Of a DNA stretch of 46,628 nt, positions 16,277 to 24,775 are shown piece after piece (the stretch's first letter is position 1; each line of letters opens with the position of its first letter). The notes beneath the pieces are model-generated. The model did not search any database and was not told the origin of the DNA. It was given only the letters and a program-made list of their open reading frames with translations. Origin of the DNA: Candidatus Rokuibacteriota bacterium (GTDB taxonomy: Bacteria; Methylomirabilota; Methylomirabilia; Rokubacteriales; CSP1-6); NCBI GenBank assembly GCA_003220335.1, contig QHSB01000061.1, positions 1 through 46,628 of the forward strand. Direction: 5' to 3'. The position numbers were made by a program, and so were the translations under genes.

Positions 16277-17855
16277 CACGCCCGTCAGTCAGGTGGCTGA
16301 CGTCTCCGCGTCACCTGCGGCAGATGTTGGAGTTCGTTGGACGCCAGACGCTCGTGTGGGGTGCGGTGAGCGTGGTGCTGGGACTCGTGATCTTTGCGTT
16401 GGATCTGGCGTTTGCCTTCGCGCTCGAGCGATTCCTCGTGGCCATCGGGCTGACGGTGGCCCCGCTCAAGGTCGCTGTGGTAGGGAGCGTCGCCGTGGAA
16501 GCCACGATCTTCCTGGTGATCGGCGTGCTGCGCGTCGTCGCGCTGTGGGCCGGGACCCTGACCGCGGGCCTGTGCCAAGTCGGTTTCGAGGTCGACCGGC
16601 GGCGCGACATCGCTCGGTGGGCACTGCACTCGGATCGAGCGGGGCTCGGCGATGTCATGACGCTCTTCAGCGACGTGGTGGTCGGCGCCGCCGGCGCCGT
16701 GAGCGGAGTCTTCTTCCTCGCGGGTCGCGTGTTGCTGCTCGTGGCGACGCTCGCCGCGCTCGCGTACCAGTCGATCACGGTCACGACCACGCTGGTCCTC
16801 ATTCTGATGATGGTCGTGCCCCTACACCGGCGGATCGACCGGCGTCTGAACGGCGTGTCGTCGGTGATCCAGGGTTCCCTCGCGCAGGCGGTGGCGCGTC
16901 TGCTGTCAGGAGTAAAGAACGCAGCCTTCGTGCACATCCATGGCCTCGTGGGCCAGGAGATCAGGCAGGTCGACGGAGAGGTCGAGTCATATAGCCGGGG
17001 TTTCCAGCGCTACTACCGGATGGCCGCGACCCGCGCGGCCGTCCCGCAGCTGATCGGGCTGCTCGTCGTCGGCGGCATCGCCATCGGCGGCAGCGTGCTG
17101 TTCGGCGACGAGAAGAGTCGGCTGGTGGCCTTCCTGTTCCTCGCCCTGCGCCTGTTTCAGAACCTCTCCGAGGTCGCGGGCATCACCGCGAAGACGCGGG
17201 TCAATGGGGCACGCCTCATCGCCCTCTTCGCGTGGTGGCGCGACAGTTTCGTTGCCTCCAGGGCGGCGATCGATCGGGACCTCGCCGAGCGGTCGGCAAT
17301 AGAGCGCTTCACGGCGCCGGTGGGGTGGCGCCTCGAGAATCTATCGTTCGCGTGGACGCCCACGGTGCCGCTGGTGTGCGGGCTCGACCTCGAAATCCCG
17401 CCCGGCTCGGCCACCGTGATTCTGGGGCCGTCGGGGATTGGCAAGACGACGCTCCTGCTTCTTCTCACGGGGCTGGTCGCTCCCACGGGCGGGACGATCC
17501 GACTGCTCCTGCCCGAAGGTGGGGTGCCGCTCGAGGCGAGCCGCGAACGATTGCTCGCGAGCACGGCCTATGTCGGCCCCGACGCGTTCGTCGTGCCAGG
17601 AACGCTGCGTGACTTCCTCGCCGTCGGAGTCGACACCCCGCCATCGGAGCGGGACCTGGCCGAGGCGCTGCGTCGCTCGCGGTGTGACTTTATCAGCGCG
17701 CTGCCGCTGGGGCTCGATCATCAACTGACGGAGCAGGGCGGCGGGCTGTCGGCAGGCCAGAAGCAGCGACTGGCGCTCGCGCGGTTGCGGATCAATTGGT
17801 GGTGCTCGACGCGGCGGCCGTCGAGGCGGCAGCGCCGGCCTCAGCCACCCCATGA
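16273..17855 (+). pseudogene. ABC exporter half-transporter (fused TMD-NBD) with Walker B lost
   Basis: Membrane domain of about five or six helices in the first 330 residues, then an ATPase domain with Walker A GPSGIGKTT (385-393) and signature LSAGQKQR (from 492). After LALARLR, near 17790, the frame shifts and the text jumps to DQLVVLDAAAVEA, ending at 17855. DQLVVLD is normally the last strand of the ATPase, so about 50-60 residues holding Walker B, the catalytic Glu and the H-loop are missing. As written it cannot hydrolyse ATP. Start ATG overlaps the upstream stop, and the stop overlaps ATG 17852. Intact, it would be a lipid- or glycan-flippase-like exporter. Confidence 0.75.
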
Positions 17856-18312
17856 GCGCGCACGCCTTCCGGATTCACGCCGTCGTCTGCAGCAACGCTT
17901 TGCTGTATTTCCAGTATCTCGGCCAGAATGTCCGAGAACTCGCCTCGAGGGACGCCGAGATCATGGTGGTGGCGCACTGCACGGATGCAGAGGCGCCGAG
18001 GGGCTCGAGCCAGCATGCGGCGGGCCTGACCTTGGCATTCCGCATGTGCTCTCCGAGGTGGGCATCGTCGGTGCCGCCTATGAGGAGACCTCCTACCTCG
18101 CCGCGCGTGACATCCCAGCGTTGGCCATGGTACATGTGAAGCCGTCGTCGGCCGAGGCGAGGCTGCTGCGTGACACCAACGACTATCACGAGGAATTCCA
18201 TCTCCGTAGCATGCCGCTGTCGGCACCGTTCAACGCCGCCACCGAGTCGTATCTGGGGAGCCTCGGCGCACTGGCTTCCGAGGGATGCGAGCGGGATGAG
18301 GACAGCGCCTGA
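17852..18312 (+). pseudogene. Broken paralogue of the 2159-3079 glycosyltransferase-like protein (copy A)
   Basis: Begins at ATG 17852 with FRIHAVVCSNALLYFQYLGQ, aligning with the N-terminus of the intact protein at 2159. After HCTDAEA the central part including the acidic metal motif is gone. It resumes in another frame as EVGIVGAAYEET, then skips again to SYLAARDIPALAMVHVKPSS and ends MPLSAPFNAATESYLGSLG at 18312. Two deletions and a frameshift make it non-functional. With the pseG fragment after it, this forms the first, more degraded unit of a duplicated block whose second unit is 19285-20660. Confidence 0.7.
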
Positions 18313-18313
18313 G

Positions 18314-18535
18314 ATGGTGGACCTCTCCACGGGACACGCCGTCCGCGTGGCGTTCCGGTCCGACGCGCGCTCCGCAGTCGGGCGGGATCACTTCCGCCGC
18401 TGCCTCGCCTTGGCGCACGCCCTGCGGGCCTCTGGGACCGAGAGCCTTGTGCTCCTCGCCGGGCCGAGTGGGCCTCCAGGCGACGCGGGCCGCGGGCGTG
18501 CTCGCGTACGCCGACGTCCGAAAGCGGCCGGATGA
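18314..18535 (+). pseudogene. Truncated pseG copy
   Basis: ATG 18314 gives MVDLSTGHAVRVAFRSDARS and then DHFRRCLALAHALRASGTES, closely matching the start of the intact pseG at 19614, also at nucleotide level. After LVLL, near 18470, the frame shifts into LQATRAAGVLAYADV, which matches the intact protein's DAMRAAGALAYAGDV near residue 280. About 240 residues are missing. The catalytic His is kept but the glycine-rich loop around it is altered (GRDHF instead of GLGHL). Confidence 0.7.
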
Positions 18536-19281
18536 TGGCGCCTCTCCGCGGCGAGCTCAAAGCCCTGGCCAAGCGGTTCCTGCGACGGCGGGAGCCGCCT
18601 GACTATCGCGAGATGCTCTTCGAGGACCTCCGCCGGTATGTGGGCGACACTCGCATGGCGCGCATCCTCGAGATCGGCCCGAAAGATGGCCGGGACACGC
18701 GCCGGTTGCTCGAGCTCGAGCCCGACGAACTGGTTCTCGTGGACCTCCCGCGCATGAAGGAGACCAACGAGCGATGGCTTCGCGAGCTCGACTCGTCCCG
18801 TATCCGCTACCTCTCGGCGAACTTCATGTACAGTGACGCGGCGGACACGTGGGCGCCGTTCGATTGCATTTGGTGCACCGGCGTGCTCTACCACAACCCC
18901 GAGCAGTTGCGGATGATGAAGCGGCTCTTCGACCAGCTGCGCGGCGGCGGTGTGCTCGTGCTGGAGTCGGCGACGATCCGGCGGCGGTGGCTGCGGCACG
19001 CGAACTGCGTGGAGATCATCTACCCACCGTCGGACGAGACCGAGCGAAAGTATCACCTCAGCCCGAACATCACGCATCTGCCGTCCGCACGTGCCGTCGA
19101 ATCCTGGCTGGCGATGGTCGGCTTCGAGCGGATCAGTCGCTCGGACTGTCACCGTAAAAGCTCGGCGGCGCTGGCGCGTCACCGCGTCGCGTATCTCGCG
19201 ACGAAGCCCGTGGCGCCGCGCGCGGGAACGTACTACTCCTTCGACGGCGATGAAGGTTTCGTCATCGGCGCGGCGCGGTAG
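18532..19281 (+). CDS. SAM-dependent methyltransferase (Methyltransf_23-like)
   Basis: 249 residues; tandem ATG codons at 18532 and 18535. ARILEIGPKDGRDTRRLLE is a motif I variant (E-x-G-P-K-D-G) and ELVLVDLP motif II. FDCIWCTGVLYHNPEQLRMM is the acidic strand and LRGGGVLVLESATI the following strand. The reading frame is intact although it sits between two fragments of the duplicated block. It probably methylates a sugar or an amino-sugar substituent. Confidence 0.7.
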   Translation: MMAPLRGELKALAKRFLRRREPPDYREMLFEDLRRYVGDTRMARILEIGPKDGRDTRRLLELEPDELVLVDLPRMKETNERWLRELDSSRIRYLSANFMYSDAADTWAPFDCIWCTGVLYHNPEQLRMMKRLFDQLRGGGVLVLESATIRRRWLRHANCVEIIYPPSDETERKYHLSPNITHLPSARAVESWLAMVGFERISRSDCHRKSSAALARHRVAYLATKPVAPRAGTYYSFDGDEGFVIGAAR

Positions 19282-19284
19282 CGG

Positions 19285-19598
19285 GTGGTCGCGCGCGTCG
19301 CCATCGTGAGGCTCGCGCGGCACCTGGGTCGCTGGCGGCTGCGCCTGCCCAACGTCACCTGGGTGGCCCTCTCGCCTGCCCACGATTTCCGGACGCTCGA
19401 CGCGAGCCATGGGCTGGAGCGGACGATACGGATCCGGACGCTGGAGCAGGCGGCTCTGTACAATCCACGGTCCACCCGCGAGGCTCCCACAAGCATCCAT
19501 TCCGTACCATGCCGCTGTCGGCTCCGTTCTATGCCGCCGTCGAGTCGTATCTGCGGGGCCTGGGCGCACTGGCCTCCGCGGATGTCGGAGGCGGATGA
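19285..19598 (+). pseudogene. Broken paralogue of the 2159-3079 glycosyltransferase-like protein (copy B)
   Basis: From GTG 19285, LPNVTWVALSPAHDF matches KKPTTTWMALSPFHDF of the intact protein, and RTLEQAALYN matches its DLAKLYN. Near 19465 the frame shifts to GSHKHPFRTMPLSAPFYAA, matching the C-terminal RGSMTHRFRIDPLSVDFYD, and ends at 19598. The N-terminal third and a section of the C-terminal half are absent. It keeps the central part that copy A lacks, so A and B are pieces of two different ancestral copies, not one split gene. Confidence 0.7.
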
Positions 19599-19613
19599 GG
19601 ACAGGGCTCTGAG

Positions 19614-20660
19614 GTGGCGGACCTCTCCATGGGCGATGCGGTCGGTATAGCGTTCAGGACCGGCGCGGGATCCGCGCTCGGCCTGGGTCACCTCTCCCGC
19701 TGCCTCGCCCTCGCGCATGCGCTGCGCACCCTCGGCGCCGAGAGTCGTATGCTCATCGACGGTGACCACCGGACGCTCGAGCTCGCGATGGCCGCGGGCT
19801 TCGAAGCGTCGGCGGTGGCGCGTGCGGATGATCCCGAAGCCACTCTCGAGTGGTGCGGGCGGCTCGGTGCGTCCGCCCTCGTCGTGGATTCCTACGGCTT
19901 CACGACCGACGACCTGGCGGTCTTCGTCGCGGCCGGGCGGCCGGTGGCCGTCTTCGACGACACCGCGAACCGCGAGCTGCCCGTCGACCTCGTCATCAAC
20001 GGTGGCGCTGGAGCGCGCGCGCTGCCGTACCGCGGCGGTCCTCGGACGCGCTATCTGCTCGGTCCGAGCTACCTCGCGTTGCGGCCCGAGTTCGCCGAGG
20101 CCGCGCCGCGAACGATTCACGATAATGTCCAGCGAGCTCTCGTGACCATCGGCGGCGCCGATCCCGGCCGACTCGTCGCTCCCCTCATGCGCTGGGCGAT
20201 CGCGGGGCTTGGCGCCATCACCCTCGACGTGGTGGCGGGGCCGCTCGTCGACGACGTCGCCTCCGTCCGCGCCGCCGTGGGCGCCGTCGCGGGCCAAGTG
20301 GTGCTGCACGAAAGCCCCAAGCATCTCCGCGATTTGATGCTGGCGGTAGACCTGGCCATTACCGGAGGCGGGCAGACCGTGTACGAGTTGGCGGCCACCG
20401 GCACCCCTATGGTGGCCATCGGTCTGGCGGCGAACCAGACGCCGAACGTCGACGCGATGCGGGCGGCAGGCGCGCTCGCCTACGCCGGCGACGTCCACGA
20501 CGCCGCGCTGGGCCCGGGCCTCGTGGCTACGCTGGCGGCGCTCGCCGCCGATCCCTGGCGGCGCGCCGACATGAGCCGAAGAGGTCGGGCCCTCGTGGAC
20601 GGTCGGGGGGCACCGCGGGTGGCCCGGGCACTGCTGGACCTGATCGGGCGGCGCCGATGA
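19614..20660 (+). CDS. pseG: UDP-2,4-diacetamido-2,4,6-trideoxy-beta-L-altropyranose hydrolase, PseG
   Basis: 348 residues. GLGHLSRC near the N-terminus carries the catalytic histidine (His26) of PseG. VVDSYGF and FDDTANRELPVDLVING are typical of the first domain, and the GT28-like second domain has VTIGGADPGR and AITGGGQTVYELAATGTP. It removes UDP from the trideoxy altrose intermediate, step four of pseudaminic acid synthesis. GTG 19614 is used; ATG 19629 is possible. The synthase PseI and cytidylyltransferase PseF that should follow are not in the window. Confidence 0.85.
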   Translation: MADLSMGDAVGIAFRTGAGSALGLGHLSRCLALAHALRTLGAESRMLIDGDHRTLELAMAAGFEASAVARADDPEATLEWCGRLGASALVVDSYGFTTDDLAVFVAAGRPVAVFDDTANRELPVDLVINGGAGARALPYRGGPRTRYLLGPSYLALRPEFAEAAPRTIHDNVQRALVTIGGADPGRLVAPLMRWAIAGLGAITLDVVAGPLVDDVASVRAAVGAVAGQVVLHESPKHLRDLMLAVDLAITGGGQTVYELAATGTPMVAIGLAANQTPNVDAMRAAGALAYAGDVHDAALGPGLVATLAALAADPWRRADMSRRGRALVDGRGAPRVARALLDLIGRRR

Positions 20661-21718
20661 GGCTCGGGCCGGCGGGCTCGTGGCTTCGGCGTGTCCTCGG
20701 CGCCGGGTCGCTGGAGCACGGCGCTGCCGCGAGCCCTGACGCGCCGGTTGCGCGCGTGGCCTTCAACATGAGGCCGACGTCGTCGCCGTGGGGTGGTGGC
20801 AACCAATGGCTCGTGCAGATGGTCCGCTCCCTCTCCGCGCGCGGCTGGGCGGTGTCGGACAACCTCGACGGTGTGCTGGACGCCATCGTCATCGTGGATC
20901 CTCGCGTGGGCGGCCTCGTGACGTTCGGCCCGGAGGACATCCGAGACTACCGCCGGCGCAGTCCGCGGGTGGTCTGCCTCCATCGGATCAACGAGTGCGA
21001 CGCTCGCAAGGCCACGACGATGATGGACGGGCTCCTGGCCGAGGCGAACGTGGTGACCGACTTCACGGTTTTCGTCTCGGACTGGCTGCGCGACTATCAC
21101 GTGAGCCGGTGGTTCGACGGCTCTCGGCTCCACGCCGTCATCCGCAACGGTGCCGATCCCGCCATCTTCCACCCGCTCGGCGCCGATCTGTTCCGGGTCG
21201 GCACGCCCTTCCGGCTCGTCACGCACCACTGGTCCGACAACTGGAACAAGGGCTTCGACGTGTATCGTGAGGTCGACGGCTTGATCGCCGCGGGCCGATT
21301 GCCGGACACGGAATTGTGGGTGATCGGCCGTTGGCCGAGCGAGATTCGTTGGAAGGCGGCCCGCACGCACGCTCCGGCCACCGGCACCGCGCTGGCATCG
21401 CTCCTTCGGCGCTGCCACGCCTATCTCACTGCCTCGCGCTCGGAGCCGGGCCCGATGCATCCGGTGGAGGGCGCCCAGTGCGGACTTCCCATCGTCTACC
21501 ACGAGGACGGCGGCGGACTGGTCGAGGTGAGTCGGCGTTACGGCGTCGGATTCCGCGACGACGTCCGGACCGCCATTCTCGAGACGAGGGAGCGCTGGGC
21601 GGAGCTACGTGCGCAAGTGCTGGAGCATGCGCCATCGGGCGACGCGATGTGCGTGGCGTATGCGCGACAACTCCAGTGGCTCTGCGCGACCCGGGCCCTG
21701 GCGCAGCGACCGTCGTGA
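20657..21718 (+). CDS. Glycosyltransferase, GT-B fold
   Basis: 353 residues, ATG overlapping the pseG stop. VARVAFNMRPTSSPWGGGNQ is an N-terminal loop seen in sugar transferases that act on nucleotide sugars. VFVSDWLRDYH, IRNGADPAIFHP and LVTHHWSDNWNKGFDVY correspond to the domain linker and start of the C-terminal GT-B domain, and SRSEPGPMHPVEGAQCGLPIV holds the donor-site glutamate. Related proteins sit in O-antigen and LPS loci. Donor and acceptor cannot be predicted. Confidence 0.65.
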   Translation: MRLGPAGSWLRRVLGAGSLEHGAAASPDAPVARVAFNMRPTSSPWGGGNQWLVQMVRSLSARGWAVSDNLDGVLDAIVIVDPRVGGLVTFGPEDIRDYRRRSPRVVCLHRINECDARKATTMMDGLLAEANVVTDFTVFVSDWLRDYHVSRWFDGSRLHAVIRNGADPAIFHPLGADLFRVGTPFRLVTHHWSDNWNKGFDVYREVDGLIAAGRLPDTELWVIGRWPSEIRWKAARTHAPATGTALASLLRRCHAYLTASRSEPGPMHPVEGAQCGLPIVYHEDGGGLVEVSRRYGVGFRDDVRTAILETRERWAELRAQVLEHAPSGDAMCVAYARQLQWLCATRALAQRPS

Positions 21719-22860
21719 TGCGCATCTGCACGCCCCACTGCGGCCTCGATCCGGAAACACGCCTCGGTGGCGAGATGTACGAGGTCGAGGTGCTGCGCGA
21801 GATGACCAAGCGCGGCCTCGTGTTCGACATCCTGCTCGCTCGCCACAAGACGTATCCCGACGGCGTGCCCAACTGGACGGTGCACCGCCTGCCGATCGGA
21901 CGCGGGCTGCGCTGGCCGATCGCCGCGTTCGTGCTGCCGCCGGCCATCAGGCGCGTGTACAAGGCGACGCGCTTCGACCTGCTCCGCGCGCACTCGCTGC
22001 GCTACATCGGTCCCGCCGCGCTGGCGGCGCGCGCCTGGTACGGCGTCGACGTGCCGATCGTCGCGCACCACCATCACCTCGATCCCAGCTGGCTGAACCC
22101 CTTGATCGAAGGACGCGTGATGCGGGCGGTCGAGTGCGTGATCGTCGGGAGCGAGTTCGCCCGCCGGCAGGCCTCCGAGGAGCTAGGCGTCCCCACGGAA
22201 CAATTCGCCGTCGTTCCGTACGGTGTGGACCGCGCGCTCGCGCCGGGCCCGAGACCGGAAGCGCTCGCGCGCCGCCTCGGGGTGGCCGGCGCGCCGATCG
22301 TCCTGTTCCTGGGGTCACTCGAGCCGCGCAAGAACCTCGCCTTCCTGCTCGACGTATGGCACGAGGTCACGCGTATGCGCGGCGAGGCCAAGCTGATCGT
22401 GGCCGGCGGCGGACCGCGACTGGGCGAGCTGCGCAGGCGGGCGCGGGCGCTCGGCATCGAGGCCTCGGTCGTCTTCACCGGCCACGTTCCCGCCGCCGAG
22501 AAGCTCGACTACTATCGGCTGGCCGACATGCTCGTGTTCCCGTCCACGCTGGAAGGCTTCGGCCTCGTGGTGGCGGAGGCGATGTCGTGCGGGCTCCCGG
22601 TGCTCATCTCGGATCGCGGCTCGCTGCCGGAGCTGATCGTTCCCGCCGCCGGCGGCCTCGTCGCCGACCCGACAGACCGCGACGCCTTCGTGCGCGGGAT
22701 CCTCACCCTGCTCGGCGACGCCACGATCCGGCGCCGCTTCGGCACCGCCAACCGCGAGCGCGTGGAGCGGCTGTACCGCTGGGACGTCTGCGCGGCGGCG
22801 ACGGCGCGCGTTTACGAGGAGGTCCTGGAAGCATGGCGGGCGCGACGGAGGCCGCGGTGA
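21718..22860 (+). CDS. Glycosyltransferase family 4
   Basis: 380 residues from ATG 21718, sharing one base with the previous stop. LGGEMYEVEVLREMTKRG is the acceptor-side loop. IVGSEFARRQASEELGV, VPYGVDRALA and IVLFLGSLEPRKNLAFLL are the GT4 hinge. FPSTLEGFGLVVAEAMSCGL contains the E-x7-E donor-binding motif of retaining GT4 enzymes. It probably transfers a hexose from UDP or GDP in the cytoplasm to the lipid-linked glycan. Base composition matches the GC-rich core. Confidence 0.85.
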   Translation: MRICTPHCGLDPETRLGGEMYEVEVLREMTKRGLVFDILLARHKTYPDGVPNWTVHRLPIGRGLRWPIAAFVLPPAIRRVYKATRFDLLRAHSLRYIGPAALAARAWYGVDVPIVAHHHHLDPSWLNPLIEGRVMRAVECVIVGSEFARRQASEELGVPTEQFAVVPYGVDRALAPGPRPEALARRLGVAGAPIVLFLGSLEPRKNLAFLLDVWHEVTRMRGEAKLIVAGGGPRLGELRRRARALGIEASVVFTGHVPAAEKLDYYRLADMLVFPSTLEGFGLVVAEAMSCGLPVLISDRGSLPELIVPAAGGLVADPTDRDAFVRGILTLLGDATIRRRFGTANRERVERLYRWDVCAAATARVYEEVLEAWRARRRPR

Positions 22861-23660
22861 GCGCCTGGTGGCCGCGGCCGCTGGTGGCCGCCGTCGACTC
22901 GCTCAACCGCCGGGGCGGTGCGGTCGCCGTGCGGCTCGTGAGGTACACGGGCAAGAGCCGCGAGGCGATTCATCCCAAGCATCTCGTCGACGCACCGTGG
23001 CACCACTGGTACGTCGACTATCTCCAGGCCGGCGACGTCGTGCTCGACGTCGGGTGCGCGAACGGCGCGCACACGCTGGCGGCGGCCGGCCGCGCGCGGC
23101 GCGTGTTCGGAATGGATGCGGACGTCACGCAGCTCGGCATCGCGGTGGCGGCCGCGCGCCGGCGCGGGATGGACAACGTGCGGCTGCTGGCGTGGGACGT
23201 GACGCAGCCGTTTCCGTTCCCGCCGGGCACGTTCGACGCCGTCCTGTTCCTCGACGTCATCGAGCACCTCGAGCCGCGGGTGGCCGTGCTGCGCGAGATC
23301 CGTCGCGTGCTGAAGCCGCGCGGACGGCTGCTCCTCTCGGCGCCGCATCGCGATACCTCGTGGCGGCGTCGCCTGCGCGCCGCCGGCCTCTTCGCGTTCT
23401 CGGACGCCGACCACAAGGTCGAGTACTCCCGGGACAGCCTGCTGGCCGAGCTGGCCGGCGGCGGCTTCACGCCGACGGAGCCCGTGATGCCCGTCGTGTA
23501 CGACACGCCGCTCGCCGGCCTGATCGACGTCGTCGGTGGCCTCGCGCTCGCGCCGTACGCGCGCCTCGTCCGCTGGAAGCGCGCGGCCGCCCTTCGCCAT
23601 CCCGAGGAATCGATCGGGTTCCGCATCGTCGCGCGCTCGCGGCCTGGAGCGGGGTCGTGA
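22857..23660 (+). CDS. SAM-dependent methyltransferase
   Basis: 267 residues from GTG 22857 (GTGA overlap); ATG 22833 with AGGAGG upstream is an alternative, adding eight residues. VVLDVGCANGAHTLAAAG is motif I, VFGMDADVTQL motif II, FDAVLFLDVIEHLEP the acidic strand, and REIRRVLKPRGRLLLSAPH the next. This is the common Methyltransf_11 fold. It lies between two GT4 genes, so it probably caps or decorates the glycan chain. Confidence 0.75.
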   Translation: MSAWWPRPLVAAVDSLNRRGGAVAVRLVRYTGKSREAIHPKHLVDAPWHHWYVDYLQAGDVVLDVGCANGAHTLAAAGRARRVFGMDADVTQLGIAVAAARRRGMDNVRLLAWDVTQPFPFPPGTFDAVLFLDVIEHLEPRVAVLREIRRVLKPRGRLLLSAPHRDTSWRRRLRAAGLFAFSDADHKVEYSRDSLLAELAGGGFTPTEPVMPVVYDTPLAGLIDVVGGLALAPYARLVRWKRAAALRHPEESIGFRIVARSRPGAGS

Positions 23661-24775
23661 TTCTCGGCCTGCTCCCGGAGATTCGCGGGGGCCTCGGCGC
23701 CCTCGCCCAGACCGGGCAGCACACGCGCTTCATCGACGGCTACCTGCGGCCGTACGCGCGCGCGTTCGACGAGGTTCGCTACTTCAGCTACCGGCGGGAG
23801 ACGCTCGCCGACTTCACGACCGACGCGGAGCTGGCGGGGCGGGTTCGTGTCGTCGCGGGGGCCGCCTGGCATCCGTGGGTCTACGCCGGGCTCATGGGGC
23901 TCCGCCACGGACGCGCGCTGGCCGGATGCTCCGTCCTCCGCGTGTTCCACCTCACCGGGGTGATCCCGGCGCTCGTGGCGCGGCGCCGGTTCGGCGTGCC
24001 GTTCGCCACGACGTACGGCTTTCACTACGACCGGCTCGCGCGCACACCGGCGCGCGCGTGGATGCATCGACGGCTCGAGCGGCTGGCGCTGGCCGAGGCC
24101 GACGCGGTGATCGTGACCACGCCCGAGCTGGCGGCGTACGTCGCGGACCGCGCCCGCTCGCGGGAGGCGGTGCATCTGCTGCCGAACGCCGTCGACGCGG
24201 GCGCGTTCCGTCCGATGCCGCGGCCACCGGCCTCCATCCCGACCGTGCTGTACGTCGGCCGCCTCTCGCCCGAGAAGAACCTCGGCGCGCTGATCGCCGC
24301 CGCCGCGAAGCTGCGCGGTCGTCTCGACGTGACGCTGCGTTTCGTCGGCGACGGTGCGCTCCGCGACGCGCTCGCCGGCGAGGCGGCGCGCGCCGGGGTG
24401 CGCCTCGAGCTCTCGCCGGTGGTCGACCACGCCCGGCTGCCGTCCATCTATGCCGCCGCCGACGTCTTCGTTCTGCCCTCGTTCACCGAAGGCCACGCCA
24501 AGGTGCTGCTGGAGGCGATGAGCTGCGGCGTGCCGTGCGTGGCGTCGAACGTCGGCGGCAACCGGGCGGCCATCGTGGACGGTCGCACCGGGCTGCTGGT
24601 CGATCCCGCCGACGCCGGTGCGCTCGCCGACGCCGTCGAGCGTCTGATCACGGACCGCGAGCTCGCGCGGCGCCTGGGCGATGCCGCCCGGCGCGAGATC
24701 GTCGAGCGCTACGATCTGACGACGGCCCTCACACGCGAGATCGAGCTGCTGCGCATGCTCGGGCATCGCCGCTGA
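23657..24775 (+). CDS. Glycosyltransferase family 4
   Basis: 372 residues from GTG 23657, overlapping the methyltransferase stop as GTGA. ADAVIVTTPELAAYVADRA, LLPNAVDAGAF and PTVLYVGRLSPEKNLGALI mark the C-terminal GT-B domain. LPSFTEGHAKVLLEAMSCGV gives the E-x7-E motif, followed by SNVGGNRAAIVDGRTGLLV. The N-terminus is LGLLPEIRGGLGALAQTGQ, lacking the long leader of processive enzymes. A retaining sugar transferase, substrate unknown. Confidence 0.85.
   Translation: MILGLLPEIRGGLGALAQTGQHTRFIDGYLRPYARAFDEVRYFSYRRETLADFTTDAELAGRVRVVAGAAWHPWVYAGLMGLRHGRALAGCSVLRVFHLTGVIPALVARRRFGVPFATTYGFHYDRLARTPARAWMHRRLERLALAEADAVIVTTPELAAYVADRARSREAVHLLPNAVDAGAFRPMPRPPASIPTVLYVGRLSPEKNLGALIAAAAKLRGRLDVTLRFVGDGALRDALAGEAARAGVRLELSPVVDHARLPSIYAAADVFVLPSFTEGHAKVLLEAMSCGVPCVASNVGGNRAAIVDGRTGLLVDPADAGALADAVERLITDRELARRLGDAARREIVERYDLTTALTREIELLRMLGHRR

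Noticed and set aside
15448-18312. 954-residue plus-strand frame read as one protein
   Set aside because: Its first part is a shadow of the 15362 gene, its middle is the ABC exporter, and its end is a piece of the glycosyltransferase-like fragment. It is continuous only because of deletions and frameshifts.
23018-24766. 582-residue minus-strand open frame
   Set aside because: It lies opposite a methyltransferase and a GT4 gene with clear motifs. The translation is a shadow without recognisable domains.
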